Assembly: GCF_015767265.1 (NCBI RefSeq)
Contig: NZ_JADPIB010000008.1
Location: 124,001 to 188,000, forward strand
From: Aureivirga marina
GTDB taxonomy: Bacteria; Bacteroidota; Bacteroidia; Flavobacteriales; Flavobacteriaceae
DNA length: 64,000 nucleotides
Direction: 5' to 3'
The position numbers and the translations under genes are program-made. The notes beneath the pieces were generated by a model, which was given only the letters and a program-made list of their open reading frames with translations, was not told where the DNA came from and did no database searches. Of the stretch, positions 17,068 to 26,112 are shown piece after piece (position 1 is the first letter of the stretch; every line of letters begins with the position of its first letter).

Positions 17068-18867
17068 ATGCCAGGACAGAAAAAAAATATTCTTACACGC
17101 TTTTTAATTTGGCGATATAAAAATATTTCGCAAAGAAATTTTGTCTATGCATTGAGTCTTATCATCGGATTTCTTTCTGGAATTGCTGCGGTAATTATTA
17201 AGAATTTAACGCATTTAATTAAATATATTTTAGAAGGAAATCTGGTGGTTTATTATCATCATGTTTTTTACTTTGTCTTTCCTTTAATTGGTATTTTACT
17301 GACGATTCTTGTGGTAAAATATATTTTTAAAAAGGATGTAGGATTTGGAATTCCTACTGTTCTTTATGCGATTTCTAAAAGAAAATCGATTCTTCCCAAG
17401 AAATATATGTTTTCCAATTTAATAACTGCACCATTGACAGTTGGTTTTGGTGGATCAGCTGGATTAGAAGGCCCAACTATTTTAACTGGAGCTTCTGTCG
17501 GAACACGATTGTCGAAATTATTACACATGGGACAATCGACAAGAATGTTATTGATTGGTTGTGCAGCAGCAGGAGCAATGTCTTCTATTTATAAAGCGCC
17601 AATTACAGCGATTATTTTTGCAGTAGAAGTATTTAGTTTAGATTTAACTTTAGTTTCTTTAGTTCCGCTTTTATTGGCTTCTTCGGCTGCAGTAATTACT
17701 TCTCATTTCTTTTTTGGATCTACAGTTTTATTGCATTTTCAATTAAAAGATATTTTTACGCTTAGAGATATACCATATTTTATTTTACTTGGATTTATTA
17801 CATCGTTGACTTGTATCTATTTTACAAGGATTCATTTCTTTTTGCATTCGCTTTTTGATAAAATGAAAACACAAGTCAAAAGATTGTTGATTGGAGGAAT
17901 TTCTATTGGAATTTTGGTTTTTATTATTCCACCACTTTATGGAGAAGGGTTTCAGATTATCAATAGTTTGTTGGAAGAAGATTATATGCAAGCTTTAGGT
18001 TCAAATTTATTCGATACATATTTGGATAATATTTGGGTAGTGATTAGTCTTTTAGTTGGATTGGTAATTTTTAAAGCAATTGCTACTTCTTTAACTACTG
18101 TTTCTGGTGGAGTTGGAGGAATATTTTCTCCTGTTTTATTCGTTGGAAGTGCTATTGGACAAGCTTTTTCTTTGGCTTTAAATAATATTCCATTTTTGAA
18201 TATTCAAACTTCTACAAGTAATTTTTCTTTAGTTGGAATGGCAGGAGTGATGGCAGGAATGTTACATGCACCATTAACAGCGATTTTCTTGATTGCAGAA
18301 ATCACAGGAGGATACAAACTTTTTATTCCATTAATGATTACAGCAACAATCTCTTATATCTGTACAAAATATTTTATTCCACATTCAATTTACACAATGC
18401 AGTTGGCCAAAAGAGGTGAATTAATGACACATGATAAAGATAAAAATGTGTTGATGATGATGGAGATTGAAGAATTGATTGAAAATGATTTTGTACCAGT
18501 TAATCCAGAAATGAGTTTAGGAAAAATGCTTCATGAAGCAGTGGTAAATTGTAGTCGAAATATTTTTCCAGTAATAGATGAAGAAGAAAATTTTTTAGGT
18601 GTCGTTCTTTTAGACGATATTCGCAGTATAATGTTTGAGTCAGAAATGTATGAAACTGTATTTGTTTCAGAAGTGATGCGAAATGCTCCGACAGTGATAG
18701 ATTTTGAAGAAGATTCGATGGAGAAAATTATGCAGAAATTTCAAAATACAAGTGCTTGGAATTTACCAGTTGTAAGACAAAATAAATACATGGGATTCAT
18801 TTCTAAATCAAAATTATTAACTGTTTATCGTCGAAAATTAATAGAAGTAACATCAATTAAAAATTAA
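17068..18867 (+). CDS. ClC-family chloride transporter with C-terminal CBS domains
   Basis: This is a chloride channel or H+/Cl- exchanger in the inner membrane. The selectivity-filter motifs are present: GFGIP (residues about 92-96, the GSGIP position), GSAGLEGP near 130-137 with the gating glutamate, and GGVGGIFSP near 347-355. About 450 residues of membrane domain are followed by two CBS repeats (near 465-520, MTHDKDKNVLMMM onward, and 530-590, SEVMRNAPTVIDF ... AWNLPVV), which usually bind adenine nucleotides and regulate activity. The length of 599 aa fits ClC-plus-CBS proteins. The retained gating glutamate suggests exchange rather than a simple channel, but the type cannot be settled here. 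It is probably in a transcript with the acidic protein upstream and the small membrane protein downstream. Confidence 0.93.
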   Translation: MPGQKKNILTRFLIWRYKNISQRNFVYALSLIIGFLSGIAAVIIKNLTHLIKYILEGNLVVYYHHVFYFVFPLIGILLTILVVKYIFKKDVGFGIPTVLYAISKRKSILPKKYMFSNLITAPLTVGFGGSAGLEGPTILTGASVGTRLSKLLHMGQSTRMLLIGCAAAGAMSSIYKAPITAIIFAVEVFSLDLTLVSLVPLLLASSAAVITSHFFFGSTVLLHFQLKDIFTLRDIPYFILLGFITSLTCIYFTRIHFFLHSLFDKMKTQVKRLLIGGISIGILVFIIPPLYGEGFQIINSLLEEDYMQALGSNLFDTYLDNIWVVISLLVGLVIFKAIATSLTTVSGGVGGIFSPVLFVGSAIGQAFSLALNNIPFLNIQTSTSNFSLVGMAGVMAGMLHAPLTAIFLIAEITGGYKLFIPLMITATISYICTKYFIPHSIYTMQLAKRGELMTHDKDKNVLMMMEIEELIENDFVPVNPEMSLGKMLHEAVVNCSRNIFPVIDEEENFLGVVLLDDIRSIMFESEMYETVFVSEVMRNAPTVIDFEEDSMEKIMQKFQNTSAWNLPVVRQNKYMGFISKSKLLTVYRRKLIEVTSIKN

Positions 18868-18878
18868 AACCTCAAAGA

Positions 18879-19142
18879 ATGAAGTCGATTATTTGGATTT
18901 TAACCTTACTATTTGCCATAGGTTTAGCGGTTGGGTTTGCAATGCAACATTATGGAATAGAAAAAAGTGATGTAGTTATTGGAATTTCTATGCTAGGAAT
19001 TGCATTTATTTTGATACCTTTATTCCTTTATTATAGATACCAAGGAAAAGATTTAACTAAGTACAGTTTTAGACATAACCCCAATCCGGAAGATTTAGAT
19101 AAAAAAGAAGAAGGAAATTCTTCATCAAAGGAAAATGAATAA
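18879..19142 (+). CDS. small two-TM membrane protein
   Basis: This 87-residue protein has two hydrophobic helices (about residues 3-21 and 32-52) and a charged tail (YRYQGKDLTKYSFRHNPNPEDLDKKEEG) that ends in Ser/Lys/Glu residues. It starts 11 nt after the ClC gene, so it is probably in the same operon. I do not recognise a named family. The clean start, the spacing and the amphipathic layout support a real gene. No function can be assigned. Confidence 0.7.
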   Translation: MKSIIWILTLLFAIGLAVGFAMQHYGIEKSDVVIGISMLGIAFILIPLFLYYRYQGKDLTKYSFRHNPNPEDLDKKEEGNSSSKENE

Positions 19143-19205
19143 CAATAATTTGATATTTATGTAAATAAGTATTAAATTGACTATTAATAATTTATAAATT
19201 TTAAA

Positions 19206-19400
19206 ATGACAGGTACAGTTAAATTTTTTAATGAGTCTAAAGGATTTGGATTTATTACTTCTGACACAACGGGAAAAGACATTTTCGTTCACATTACAGG
19301 TTTAAAAAGAGGTACTTCTTTAGAAGGAGGCGAAAAAGTAAGTTACGATGAAAGCGAAGGACGCAAAGGAGTGGTAGCAGTTAATGTTGCTATCATCTAA
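19206..19400 (+). CDS. cspA: cold shock domain protein
   Basis: This is a 64-residue single cold-shock domain that binds single-stranded RNA and DNA. RNP1 is KGFGFI (residues 12-17) and RNP2 is DIFVH (residues 26-30). The protein begins MTGTVKFFNESKGFGFI, as in Csp proteins. Proteins of this family melt RNA structure and can act as transcription antiterminators. It is preceded by a 63-nt gap with no clear -7 box and followed by a terminator, so it may have its own transcript. The exact paralogue name is uncertain. Confidence 0.93.
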   Translation: MTGTVKFFNESKGFGFITSDTTGKDIFVHITGLKRGTSLEGGEKVSYDESEGRKGVVAVNVAII

Positions 19401-19423
19401 CCATATATATTTAAACAGTAATG

Positions 19424-19455
19424 AAAGCTCTTAGATTATTCTAGGAGCTTTTTTT
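19424..19455 (+). terminator. terminator of the cold shock gene
   Basis: AAAGCTC-T-TAG (19424-19434) pairs with CTA-G-GAGCTTT over a short AT loop and is followed by a T-run to 19455. It lies 24 nt after the csp stop codon. Confidence 0.8.
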
Positions 19456-19471
19456 ATGAATTTATATTAAT

Positions 19472-19508
19472 AAAAAAAGCCTGATTTCAAGTGAAAATCA
19501 GGCTTTTT
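19472..19508 (-). terminator. bidirectional terminator after sdhB
   Basis: AAAAAGCCTGATTT (19474-19487) pairs perfectly with AAATCAGGCTTTTT (19495-19508) over a 7-nt loop. T-runs flank it on both strands. On the minus strand it follows the sdhB stop by about 30 nt and ends the sdhCAB transcript. Confidence 0.88.
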
Positions 19509-19536
19509 AGTATTTTAAAAATCAATTAATAAGTGA

Positions 19537-20277
19537 TTAAACACTAGCTTTAATTAATTCTCTATTCATCCTTGCAATGTTTTCTAAAGAAATTCCTTTA
19601 GGACACTCTACTTCACAAGCACCTGTGTTTGTACAGTTTCCAAATCCTTCTTCATCCATTTGTTTTACCATGTTTTGAACACGTTCAGAAGCTTCAATTT
19701 GTCCTTGTGGTAATAAAGCATATTGAGATACTTTAGCACCTACAAATAGCATTGCAGAAGCATTTTTACATGTTGCAACACAAGCTCCACATCCGATACA
19801 AGTTGCAGCATCCATAGATAAATCTGCATCTTCTTTAGAAATTAAAGTTGCATTAGCATCTTGTGTGTTTCCTGATGTATTTACTGAAATATATCCTCCA
19901 GCTTGTTGAATTCTTTCAAAAGCAGTACGATCTACAACTAAATCTTTGATTACAGGGAAAGCTTTAGCTCTGAAAGGTTCGATATAAATAGTATCTCCAT
20001 CGTTAAACATTCTCATGTGTAACTGACAAGTTGTAACTCCTCTATCTGGACCATGAGCTTCACCATTAATAAACATAGAACACATTCCACAAATACCTTC
20101 ACGACAATCGTGATCAAATGCAACAGGTTCTTCTCCTTTATTAACTAATTGCTCGTTTAATACATCCATCATTTCTAGGAATGACATATGTTCCGAAATA
20201 TCAGTCACTTTATATTCTACCATTTGACCCTCAGCTTGAGAGTTTTTTTGGCGCCATATTTTTAGTGTAAGATTCAT
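19537..20277 (-). CDS. sdhB: succinate dehydrogenase/fumarate reductase iron-sulfur subunit
   Basis: This subunit passes electrons from the flavoprotein to the membrane quinone site through three iron-sulfur clusters. The [2Fe-2S] ligands lie in [16 protein letters not shown] with a later Cys in TTCQLHM. The [4Fe-4S] motif is [11 protein letters not shown], and the last cluster lies in [26 protein letters not shown]. The length of 246 aa is normal. It is the third gene of sdhCAB, 7 nt after sdhA. The variant with [19 protein letters not shown] is the type B enzyme shared by Bacteroidetes and epsilonproteobacteria, so it could run as fumarate reductase as well. A strong terminator follows. Confidence 0.95.
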   Translation of the reverse strand: MNLTLKIWRQKNSQAEGQMVEYKVTDISEHMSFLEMMDVLNEQLVNKGEEPVAFDHDCREGICGMCSMFINGEAHGPDRGVTTCQLHMRMFNDGDTIYIEPFRAKAFPVIKDLVVDRTAFERIQQAGGYISVNTSGNTQDANATLISKEDADLSMDAATCIGCGACVATCKNASAMLFVGAKVSQYALLPQGQIEASERVQNMVKQMDEEGFGNCTNTGACEVECPKGISLENIARMNRELIKASV

Positions 20278-20284
20278 AATAATA

Positions 20285-22291
20285 CTATTTATATGAACGA
20301 GTTTTTAATTCAATATCTTTAAATTCTAATTGCTCTTTGTGAAGAACAGCTTCGCTTGGTTGTCCAGTGAATTCCCATGCAGAAACATAAGCAAAGTTTA
20401 CATCATCACGTTTTGCTTCTCCATCTTCAGTTACATATTCTTCACGGAAATGACCTCCACAAGATTCTTTACGTTCGTAAGCATCACGAGCAAATAATTC
20501 TCCTAATTCTAAGAAGTCAGCAACTCTTCCTGCCTTTTCTAATTCAGGATTCATTTCATGACCATCACCAGGAACTTTTACGTTTTTCCAGAAATCTTCT
20601 CTTAATTCTTTGATTTCTTTCATCGCTTCATCTAAACCTTTAGCGTTACGTGCCATTCCTACTTTATCCCACATGATTTTTCCTAATTTCTTGTGGTAAT
20701 AATCAACTGAATGTGCTCCATCATTGTTTAAGAAGAAATCGATTCTATCACGAACAGCTTTTTCAGCTTCTTCGAATTCTCTTGTTTGTGTAGAAATTTC
20801 ACCTGTACGAATATCATCAGATAAATAATCTCCGATTGTATAAGGAAGTACAAAATAACCATCTGCTAAACCTTGCATTAAGGCAGAAGCTCCAAGTCTG
20901 TTTGCTCCGTGATCAGAGAAGTTTGCTTCTCCAATTGCGTATAATCCTTCTACAGTTGTCATTAAGTTATAATCAACCCAAAGTCCTCCCATTGTATAGT
21001 GAGTTGCAGGGTAAATCATCATTGGAGTTTCATATGGGTTGTCATCAACAATTTTCTCATACATTTGGAATAAGTTACCGTATTTTTCTTCTACGATTTT
21101 CTTTCCTAATTCAACGATTTTTGCATGAGATGGATTGTGAATTCCATGGATATTAGCTTGCTCTTTTCCATAACGTACAATTGCAGATTGGAAATCTAAA
21201 TAAACAGCTTCACCAGTTTTATTTACTCCATAACCAGCATCACATCGCTCTTTTGCTGCTCTTGAGGCAACATCACGAGGTACTAAGTTTCCGAATGCTG
21301 GATATCTTCTTTCTAAGTAATAATCTCTATCTTCTTCTGCAATTTCAGTAGGTTTTAACCTTTTTTCACGAATTGCATGAACATCTTCCATTTTCTTTGG
21401 TACCCAAATTCTACCATCATTACGTAATGACTCAGACATTAACGTCAATTTTGATTGGTAATCTCCTGATCTAGGAATACAAGTTGGGTGAATTTGTGTA
21501 AAACATGGGTTTGCAAAGTAAGCTCCTTTTTTGTGAGCTTTCCAAGCTGCTGTAGCATTAGAACCCATTGCATTTGTAGATAAGAAATAAACATTTCCAT
21601 ATCCTCCAGATGCAATAACAACTGCGTGAGCAGAATGTCTTTCGATTTCTCCAGTTACAAGGTTTCTTGCAATAATTCCACGAGCTTTTCCATCAACAAG
21701 AACAACATCTAACATTTCATGTCTGTTGTGCATCTCGATTTTACCACGAGCAATTTGACGGTTCATTGCAGAATATGCACCTAATAAAAGCTGTTGTCCA
21801 GTTTGTCCTTTTGCGTAGAAAGTTCTTGATACTAATACTCCTCCGAAAGATCTGTTATCTAATAATCCTCCATAATCACGAGCAAATGGTACACCTTGAG
21901 CTACACATTGGTCAATAATATTTGCAGAAACTTCTGCTAAACGATATACGTTAGCTTCACGAGAACGGTAATCTCCTCCTTTTACAGTATCATAAAATAA
22001 TCTGTAGCTAGAATCACCATCTCCTTGATAGTTTTTTGCTGCGTTGATTCCCCCTTGTGCTGCAATAGAGTGCGCTCTACGAGGTGAATCTTGGTAAGCA
22101 AATGCTTTTACATTGTATCCTAATTCAGCTAAAGTTGCAGAAGCAGAACCTCCAGCTAAACCTGTTCCAATTACAATAACATCAATATTTCTTTTATTGG
22201 CAGGGTTTACCAAATCGATCTTATCTTTATGATGTATCCACTTATCCTTCAATGGTACACCAGTAGGTACTTTTGAATTTAACTTTGTCAT
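20285..22291 (-). CDS. sdhA: succinate dehydrogenase/fumarate reductase flavoprotein subunit
   Basis: This is the catalytic subunit, oxidising succinate to fumarate. The FAD dinucleotide fold GTGLAGGSA starts at residue 42. His74 in [11 protein letters not shown] is the residue expected to carry covalent FAD, and the active-site segment with [12 protein letters not shown] is intact, as is the [20 protein letters not shown] region. At 668 residues it is the long form seen in type B enzymes of Bacteroidetes, rather than the roughly 590-residue proteobacterial form. It lies between sdhC (12 nt upstream) and sdhB (7 nt downstream). It acts in the TCA cycle and respiratory chain on the cytoplasmic face of the inner membrane. 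Confidence 0.96.
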   Translation of the reverse strand: MTKLNSKVPTGVPLKDKWIHHKDKIDLVNPANKRNIDVIVIGTGLAGGSASATLAELGYNVKAFAYQDSPRRAHSIAAQGGINAAKNYQGDGDSSYRLFYDTVKGGDYRSREANVYRLAEVSANIIDQCVAQGVPFARDYGGLLDNRSFGGVLVSRTFYAKGQTGQQLLLGAYSAMNRQIARGKIEMHNRHEMLDVVLVDGKARGIIARNLVTGEIERHSAHAVVIASGGYGNVYFLSTNAMGSNATAAWKAHKKGAYFANPCFTQIHPTCIPRSGDYQSKLTLMSESLRNDGRIWVPKKMEDVHAIREKRLKPTEIAEEDRDYYLERRYPAFGNLVPRDVASRAAKERCDAGYGVNKTGEAVYLDFQSAIVRYGKEQANIHGIHNPSHAKIVELGKKIVEEKYGNLFQMYEKIVDDNPYETPMMIYPATHYTMGGLWVDYNLMTTVEGLYAIGEANFSDHGANRLGASALMQGLADGYFVLPYTIGDYLSDDIRTGEISTQTREFEEAEKAVRDRIDFFLNNDGAHSVDYYHKKLGKIMWDKVGMARNAKGLDEAMKEIKELREDFWKNVKVPGDGHEMNPELEKAGRVADFLELGELFARDAYERKESCGGHFREEYVTEDGEAKRDDVNFAYVSAWEFTGQPSEAVLHKEQLEFKDIELKTRSYK

Positions 22292-22303
22292 AATACCTTA
22301 TCG

Positions 22304-22960
22304 TTATAGAGAATTAATATAATGAAAAACTGCAATAAACATGTATCCTACAGGAACTGCAATTGCATAAATATTTCCAAGTTTTTTAATAGCTGGTGTA
22401 TATTTTCTATTGTTAAAACCAACTGACTGGAATGCTGATTGGAATCCGTGTAATAAATGTAATGCTAAGAAAACAAAAGCAACTACATAAATTAAAACAT
22501 ACACAGGATTAGCGAATTTAGCAACAACCATTTCGTATGAATCTAAATGCTCATGCGTGATATAGTGTGCTTTGATTGTTGGAAAAAAGAAGTCAACCAT
22601 GTGTAAACAGATGAATAATAAAATCATAACACCTGTAATAATCATATTTCTTGACATCCATGAAGCATTAGCTGCTGCGTTGTTTTTTGCATACTTTACA
22701 CTTCTAGCTCCTTTATTTTTTGCATCTAAGTACATTCCCATGATTAAATGGTAAATGATACCAAAGAAAAGTACAGGTTGCAATGCGTATTGTACAAACG
22801 GATTTGTTCCCATGAAATCTGAAGCATCATTGAAAGCTTGTTTGTTGAATACAGATAAAAAGTTAATTAAGAAATGTTGTAGTAAGAAAAACAACAGAAA
22901 AAAACCAGAAAGTGCCATAAACACTTTTCGTCCTACTGAAGAAGAATAAAATCTGCTCAT
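22304..22960 (-). CDS. sdhC: succinate dehydrogenase cytochrome b subunit (type B, five TM)
   Basis: This is the membrane anchor with quinone and haem sites, 218 residues and five TM helices near residues 10-30, 55-75, 100-122, 148-170 and 195-215. Candidate haem-ligand histidines are in QHFLINF (residue about 24), IYHLIMG, CLHMVDFF, ALHLLHGF and FHYINSL. A single five-TM cytochrome b with two haems is the type B arrangement, as in Bacillus and Wolinella, so no sdhD is expected and none is present. It is the first gene of the operon; a -7 box lies 28 nt upstream. Confidence 0.93.
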   Translation of the reverse strand: MSRFYSSSVGRKVFMALSGFFLLFFLLQHFLINFLSVFNKQAFNDASDFMGTNPFVQYALQPVLFFGIIYHLIMGMYLDAKNKGARSVKYAKNNAAANASWMSRNMIITGVMILLFICLHMVDFFFPTIKAHYITHEHLDSYEMVVAKFANPVYVLIYVVAFVFLALHLLHGFQSAFQSVGFNNRKYTPAIKKLGNIYAIAVPVGYMFIAVFHYINSL

Positions 22961-22987
22961 TTTTGTTTATTATGTTTTTACAAGAAA

Positions 22988-22995
22988 CAAAGATA
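22988..22995 (-). promoter_or_regulatory. -7 box of the sdhCAB promoter
   Basis: TATCTTTG on the minus strand (22995-22988) fits TAnnTTTG. A TTG at 23022-23020 lies 24 nt upstream, slightly far. A palindrome GCTATTTATAGC (23009-23020) overlaps the spacer and could be a regulator site, though no regulator can be named. The rest of the gap to 23189 is AT-rich with nothing else recognised. Confidence 0.5.
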
Positions 22996-23189
22996 AGACA
23001 TCTACTTTGCTATTTATAGCAATTTTTATATTTTACACTTATTTAGAATGATTATAAAAAAGAAAATTTACTTCCAATTTAATAACTATAATTCCCAAAT
23101 AGTAAATCTTTTATGTCAAAATCTAAAACTTATTAAGAATTTGACATTTTTAATTCTTTCTGATTTTAATTCTATTTTTGAACTGTTTT

Positions 23190-23885
23190 TTAAGAGATAA
23201 TATTTAAATATCTTTCTTTCAGTAATTTATTAGAGTGTTTTGGAATTTCTCTGAAAATAATATCAAATAAAATAAATGAAATTGTATAAATCAATGAAAC
23301 AATAAATACTTGAAAAAGATTCTTAAATTCACTAACTTCTGTGAAAATTGTAAACATATAAATCATATTCAATGTAAATGAAGTATATTGATTATTTCCT
23401 TTTAAAACTTCTTTTAACAACCATTTTTTAGATTTTTGAAATTGAAATTTATCTCTAATAATTTTAATTAAAAACATCACTCCAAAAAATACCAAGAAAA
23501 CTATATTAATCATTTGTAAGTCAAAAGTTTCTTTAAAATGAAACAATAAACTGAAAATGAAAACAAAAATAAACAGTGATTTCATGATTCTTGGAAAGGT
23601 AAAATATTTTAAAAACCATTTCCATAACAGTTTACCATATTCTTTTTGTAATCTTCTTTGATTTTCATCAATCAATTTTTGAAATCCTGAAAGTCCAAAC
23701 TTCTTAAATGCATTTCTGAAAGCTTTATTAAAATCCATATTTTCATCTTCTTCTAATTGCATTTCAATGTCATTTGCTAAATGATCTACAATTTCAATTT
23801 GCACATCAAAATATGGTACTTTTCCTTGTTTTTCCACAAATTCATACAACACATCAATTTGTTCTTTTGTCAATTCTTTTTTCAT
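23190..23885 (-). CDS. membrane protein with PadR-associated N-terminal domain, paralogue 1
   Basis: This 231-residue protein has an N-terminal helical domain of about 75 residues (LTKEQIDVLYEFVEKQG ... VQIEIVDHLANDIEMQLEEDE ... AFRNAFKKFGLSGF), followed by four hydrophobic segments near 92-110, 120-138, 165-185 and 195-215. It is clearly paralogous to the adjacent upstream gene, especially in the VDHLANDIE/VDHMANDIE and F-K-K-F-G motifs. Such short helical domains ahead of TM segments resemble the DUF1700 or permease-prefix domains that accompany PadR regulators. It is 7 nt downstream of its paralogue. The function is unknown; a membrane-stress or envelope role is only a guess. Confidence 0.8.
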   Translation of the reverse strand: MKKELTKEQIDVLYEFVEKQGKVPYFDVQIEIVDHLANDIEMQLEEDENMDFNKAFRNAFKKFGLSGFQKLIDENQRRLQKEYGKLLWKWFLKYFTFPRIMKSLFIFVFIFSLLFHFKETFDLQMINIVFLVFFGVMFLIKIIRDKFQFQKSKKWLLKEVLKGNNQYTSFTLNMIYMFTIFTEVSEFKNLFQVFIVSLIYTISFILFDIIFREIPKHSNKLLKERYLNIIS

Positions 23886-23892
23886 AGTTTTT

Positions 23893-24606
23893 TTATTTTA
23901 TTAATCGATAATATGGATATTTTTTCTTTAAAATTTCATCTTCTTTTTTTGGAATTTCAAAACTCAAAATATACTTAATTAGAACAAAAAGAAAAGTAAA
24001 AACTGTAAAACCAATGGTAAGATAAATATTAGAAGAAGTATGATTCAGTTTAGCCAAACCTTCTGAATCTAAAAAGATTTGTACCATCGGAATAGTTCCT
24101 AAAACTCCAGTTTCAAAGAACTTTAATCTGAAAATAATCTCTTGAAAAAGTAATTTTTTCTTTCCTTTCTTTTTAAAACGATTATACTTAAAAATTTGAA
24201 GAATCGTATAGATTGCATAAACAAAATAAATAATTGCAAAAGCCCGAAAAATTATTGAAAATGAAATGTTTTGAAAGGTTAAAAACAAACAACTCAATAG
24301 AAATAGGGATTGGAAAATTTTTGGAAATTTAAAATGATTAAAAAATACTTTTGAAGCAATTTTAAAATATTCTTTAAACATAAATTTTCGTCTTTGTTCT
24401 ACAATTTCTGAAAATCCTAAAACTCCAAACTTTTTAAATGCTTTTTCTCTTGCTTCATCAAAAGTTAATTTCGGATTTTCCTCCAAAATTTGCTCAATAT
24501 CATTTGCCATATGATCTACTAATTCCAGTTGTAAATCGTAATATTCGACATAATGTTTTTCTGTAAATTCAAATAAATTTTCAATCTCTTTTTCTGTCAA
24601 TTTCAT
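23893..24606 (-). CDS. membrane protein with PadR-associated N-terminal domain, paralogue 2
   Basis: This is a 237-residue paralogue of the following gene, with the same layout: N-terminal helical domain (LTEKEIENLFEFTEKH ... LQLELVDHMANDIEQILEENP ... REKAFKKFGVLGFSEI) and four hydrophobic segments near 95-110, 115-135, 165-185 and 197-217. It starts 1 nt after the PadR stop codon, so the three genes surely form one transcript. The tandem copies probably arose by duplication. A shared start-of-operon operator suggests PadR controls both. I cannot assign a biochemical function. Confidence 0.8.
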   Translation of the reverse strand: MKLTEKEIENLFEFTEKHYVEYYDLQLELVDHMANDIEQILEENPKLTFDEAREKAFKKFGVLGFSEIVEQRRKFMFKEYFKIASKVFFNHFKFPKIFQSLFLLSCLFLTFQNISFSIIFRAFAIIYFVYAIYTILQIFKYNRFKKKGKKKLLFQEIIFRLKFFETGVLGTIPMVQIFLDSEGLAKLNHTSSNIYLTIGFTVFTFLFVLIKYILSFEIPKKEDEILKKKYPYYRLIK

Positions 24607-24607
24607 A

Positions 24608-24940
24608 TTAAGTCAATTTTGTTTTTAATAAGATTTCCATATTTTGAATAAAAGAAGCTAAATCACTCAATCGATTTACTGTTTCTTTCGTTCCTTTTTC
24701 TGTCAATTTATAGTATTTTCTTGGTCTGTTCCCAATCATTTGCACTTCAGATTCCAATAATTCTTCAGATTCTAATTTGTGTAAAGCTGGATATAATGCT
24801 CCTTCTGTAATTTTTAAATCTCCTTGCGTAATTTCCTTTACTTTTTGTGTGATTTCATAACCATACATTTTTCCTTCACTTTCTAAGAGTTTCAAAATAA
24901 TGGTTTGTAAAGAGCCTTTATATAATTTTTGATTTGACAT
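24608..24940 (-). CDS. PadR family transcriptional regulator
   Basis: This is a winged-helix repressor of about 110 residues. The PadR pattern is clear: MSNQKLYKGSLQTIILKLL, GKMYGYEITQKVKE (the helix-turn-helix start), LKITEGALYPALHKLESEELLE (recognition helix and wing) and RPRKYYKLTEKG. The frame is open to a TTG at 24958, but the ATG at 24940 gives the standard PadR N-terminus, so I use it. It heads an operon with two paralogous membrane proteins and lies just downstream of three TATACATAA-type half-sites, so autoregulation is likely. PadR proteins usually respond to small molecules or envelope stress; the ligand here is unknown. Confidence 0.92.
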   Translation of the reverse strand: MSNQKLYKGSLQTIILKLLESEGKMYGYEITQKVKEITQGDLKITEGALYPALHKLESEELLESEVQMIGNRPRKYYKLTEKGTKETVNRLSDLASFIQNMEILLKTKLT

Positions 24941-24959
24941 GGTTTTTCTTTTGTTCAAA

Positions 24960-24997
24960 TATACATAATTTTCTTATACATAAAAATCTTATGTATA
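24960..24997. promoter_or_regulatory. probable PadR operator with three half-sites
   Basis: TATACATAA occurs at 24960-24968 and again at 24975-24983, exactly 15 bp apart. The inverted half-site TTATGTATA lies at 24989-24997. The last two form a perfect 9-bp palindrome with a 5-bp spacer, of the ATGT/ACAT type known for PadR binding sites. It lies between the padR start and the trpS promoter. Confidence 0.7.
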
Positions 24998-25014
24998 TGA
25001 ATTTAAAAATTCAC

Positions 25015-25046
25015 TTGAAAAATTGAAAACTTATTATGTATTTTTG
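25015..25046 (+). promoter_or_regulatory. trpS promoter
   Basis: TTG at 25015-25017 and TATTTTTG at 25039-25046 are separated by 21 nt, fitting the Bacteroidetes consensus. Transcription would start about 15 nt before the trpS ATG. The spacer shows no T-box or leader structure. Confidence 0.65.
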
Positions 25047-25067
25047 TTTTTATTAAAATAATAAGAA

Positions 25068-26036
25068 ATGTCAAGAATATTAACAGGAGTTCAGAGTACA
25101 GGAACGCCACATTTAGGTAACATTTTAGGAGCAATTATGCCAGCAATTGAAATGGCAAATGATCCAAAAAATGAATCTTTTTTGTTTATTGCAGATATGC
25201 ACTCTTTAACACAAATCAAAGATGGAGAAACTTTACGTCAAAACACTTATAGCACTGCTGCTACTTGGCTTGCTTTTGGTTTAGACACAGAAAAAACAGT
25301 TTTCTATCGTCAGAGTGATATCCCAGAAACGACTGAACTTACTTGGTATTTAAGCTGTTTCTTTCCATATCAAAGATTAACTTTAGCACATTCTTTCAAA
25401 GATAAAGCAGATAGATTGGAAGATGTAAATGCAGGACTTTTTACTTATCCAATGTTAATGGCTGCGGATATTCTTTTATACGATGCTGAAATTGTTCCAG
25501 TAGGAAAGGATCAATTACAACATTTAGAAATGACACGTGATGTTGCTTCTCGTTTTAATCATAAAATGGGAGAAACATTTGTACTTCCTGAAGCAAAAAT
25601 TCAAGAAAGTACAATGTATGTTCCAGGAACAGATGGTGGAAAAATGAGTAAATCTAAAGGAAACATCATTGATATTTTCTTACCAGAAAAGAAACTGCGT
25701 AAACAAATTATGAAAATTGAAACAGATAGTACTCCTTTAGAAGATCCTAAAAATCCTGATACTTGTAATCTTTTTGCTCTTTATAAATTAGTTGCTTCTG
25801 AAGAACAAATTGCAGAAATGAGAGGAAATTATGAAGGAGGAAATTACGGTTTTGGTCATGCAAAACAAGCTTTCTACGAATTGATTTTAGAAAAATTTGA
25901 AGAGCCTCGTAAGAAGTATAATTACTTCATGGAAAATCTTGAAGAATTAGATAAAGTTCTTGCTGTTGGAGCTGAAAAAGCAAAAGAAGTTGCTTCGGAA
26001 GTTTTAAAAAGAACTAGAACAAAAGTAGGATATTAG
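25068..26036 (+). CDS. trpS: tryptophanyl-tRNA synthetase
   Basis: This class I aminoacyl-tRNA synthetase charges tRNA-Trp. The HIGH-equivalent is TGTPHLGN at about residues 11-18 and the KMSKS signature is GGKMSKSKGN near residues 190-199. The tryptophan-pocket segment MLMAADILLYDAEIVPVGKDQLQHLEMTRD is intact. The length of 322 aa is normal for bacterial TrpRS. It stands alone with its own promoter and is followed by a bidirectional terminator shared with queD. Confidence 0.97.
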   Translation: MSRILTGVQSTGTPHLGNILGAIMPAIEMANDPKNESFLFIADMHSLTQIKDGETLRQNTYSTAATWLAFGLDTEKTVFYRQSDIPETTELTWYLSCFFPYQRLTLAHSFKDKADRLEDVNAGLFTYPMLMAADILLYDAEIVPVGKDQLQHLEMTRDVASRFNHKMGETFVLPEAKIQESTMYVPGTDGGKMSKSKGNIIDIFLPEKKLRKQIMKIETDSTPLEDPKNPDTCNLFALYKLVASEEQIAEMRGNYEGGNYGFGHAKQAFYELILEKFEEPRKKYNYFMENLEELDKVLAVGAEKAKEVASEVLKRTRTKVGY

Positions 26037-26055
26037 AAAAATCCATATAAATATT

Positions 26056-26095
26056 AAAAACCCAATTCTGTTATTTTAGAATTGGGTTTTTTTAT
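26056..26095. terminator. bidirectional terminator between trpS and queD
   Basis: AAAAACCCAATTCT (26056-26069) pairs perfectly with AGAATTGGGTTTTT (26078-26091) over an 8-nt loop, with T-runs on both strands. It serves the convergent trpS and queD genes. Confidence 0.9.
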
Positions 26096-26112
26096 TGTTT
26101 ATTTCAATATTT

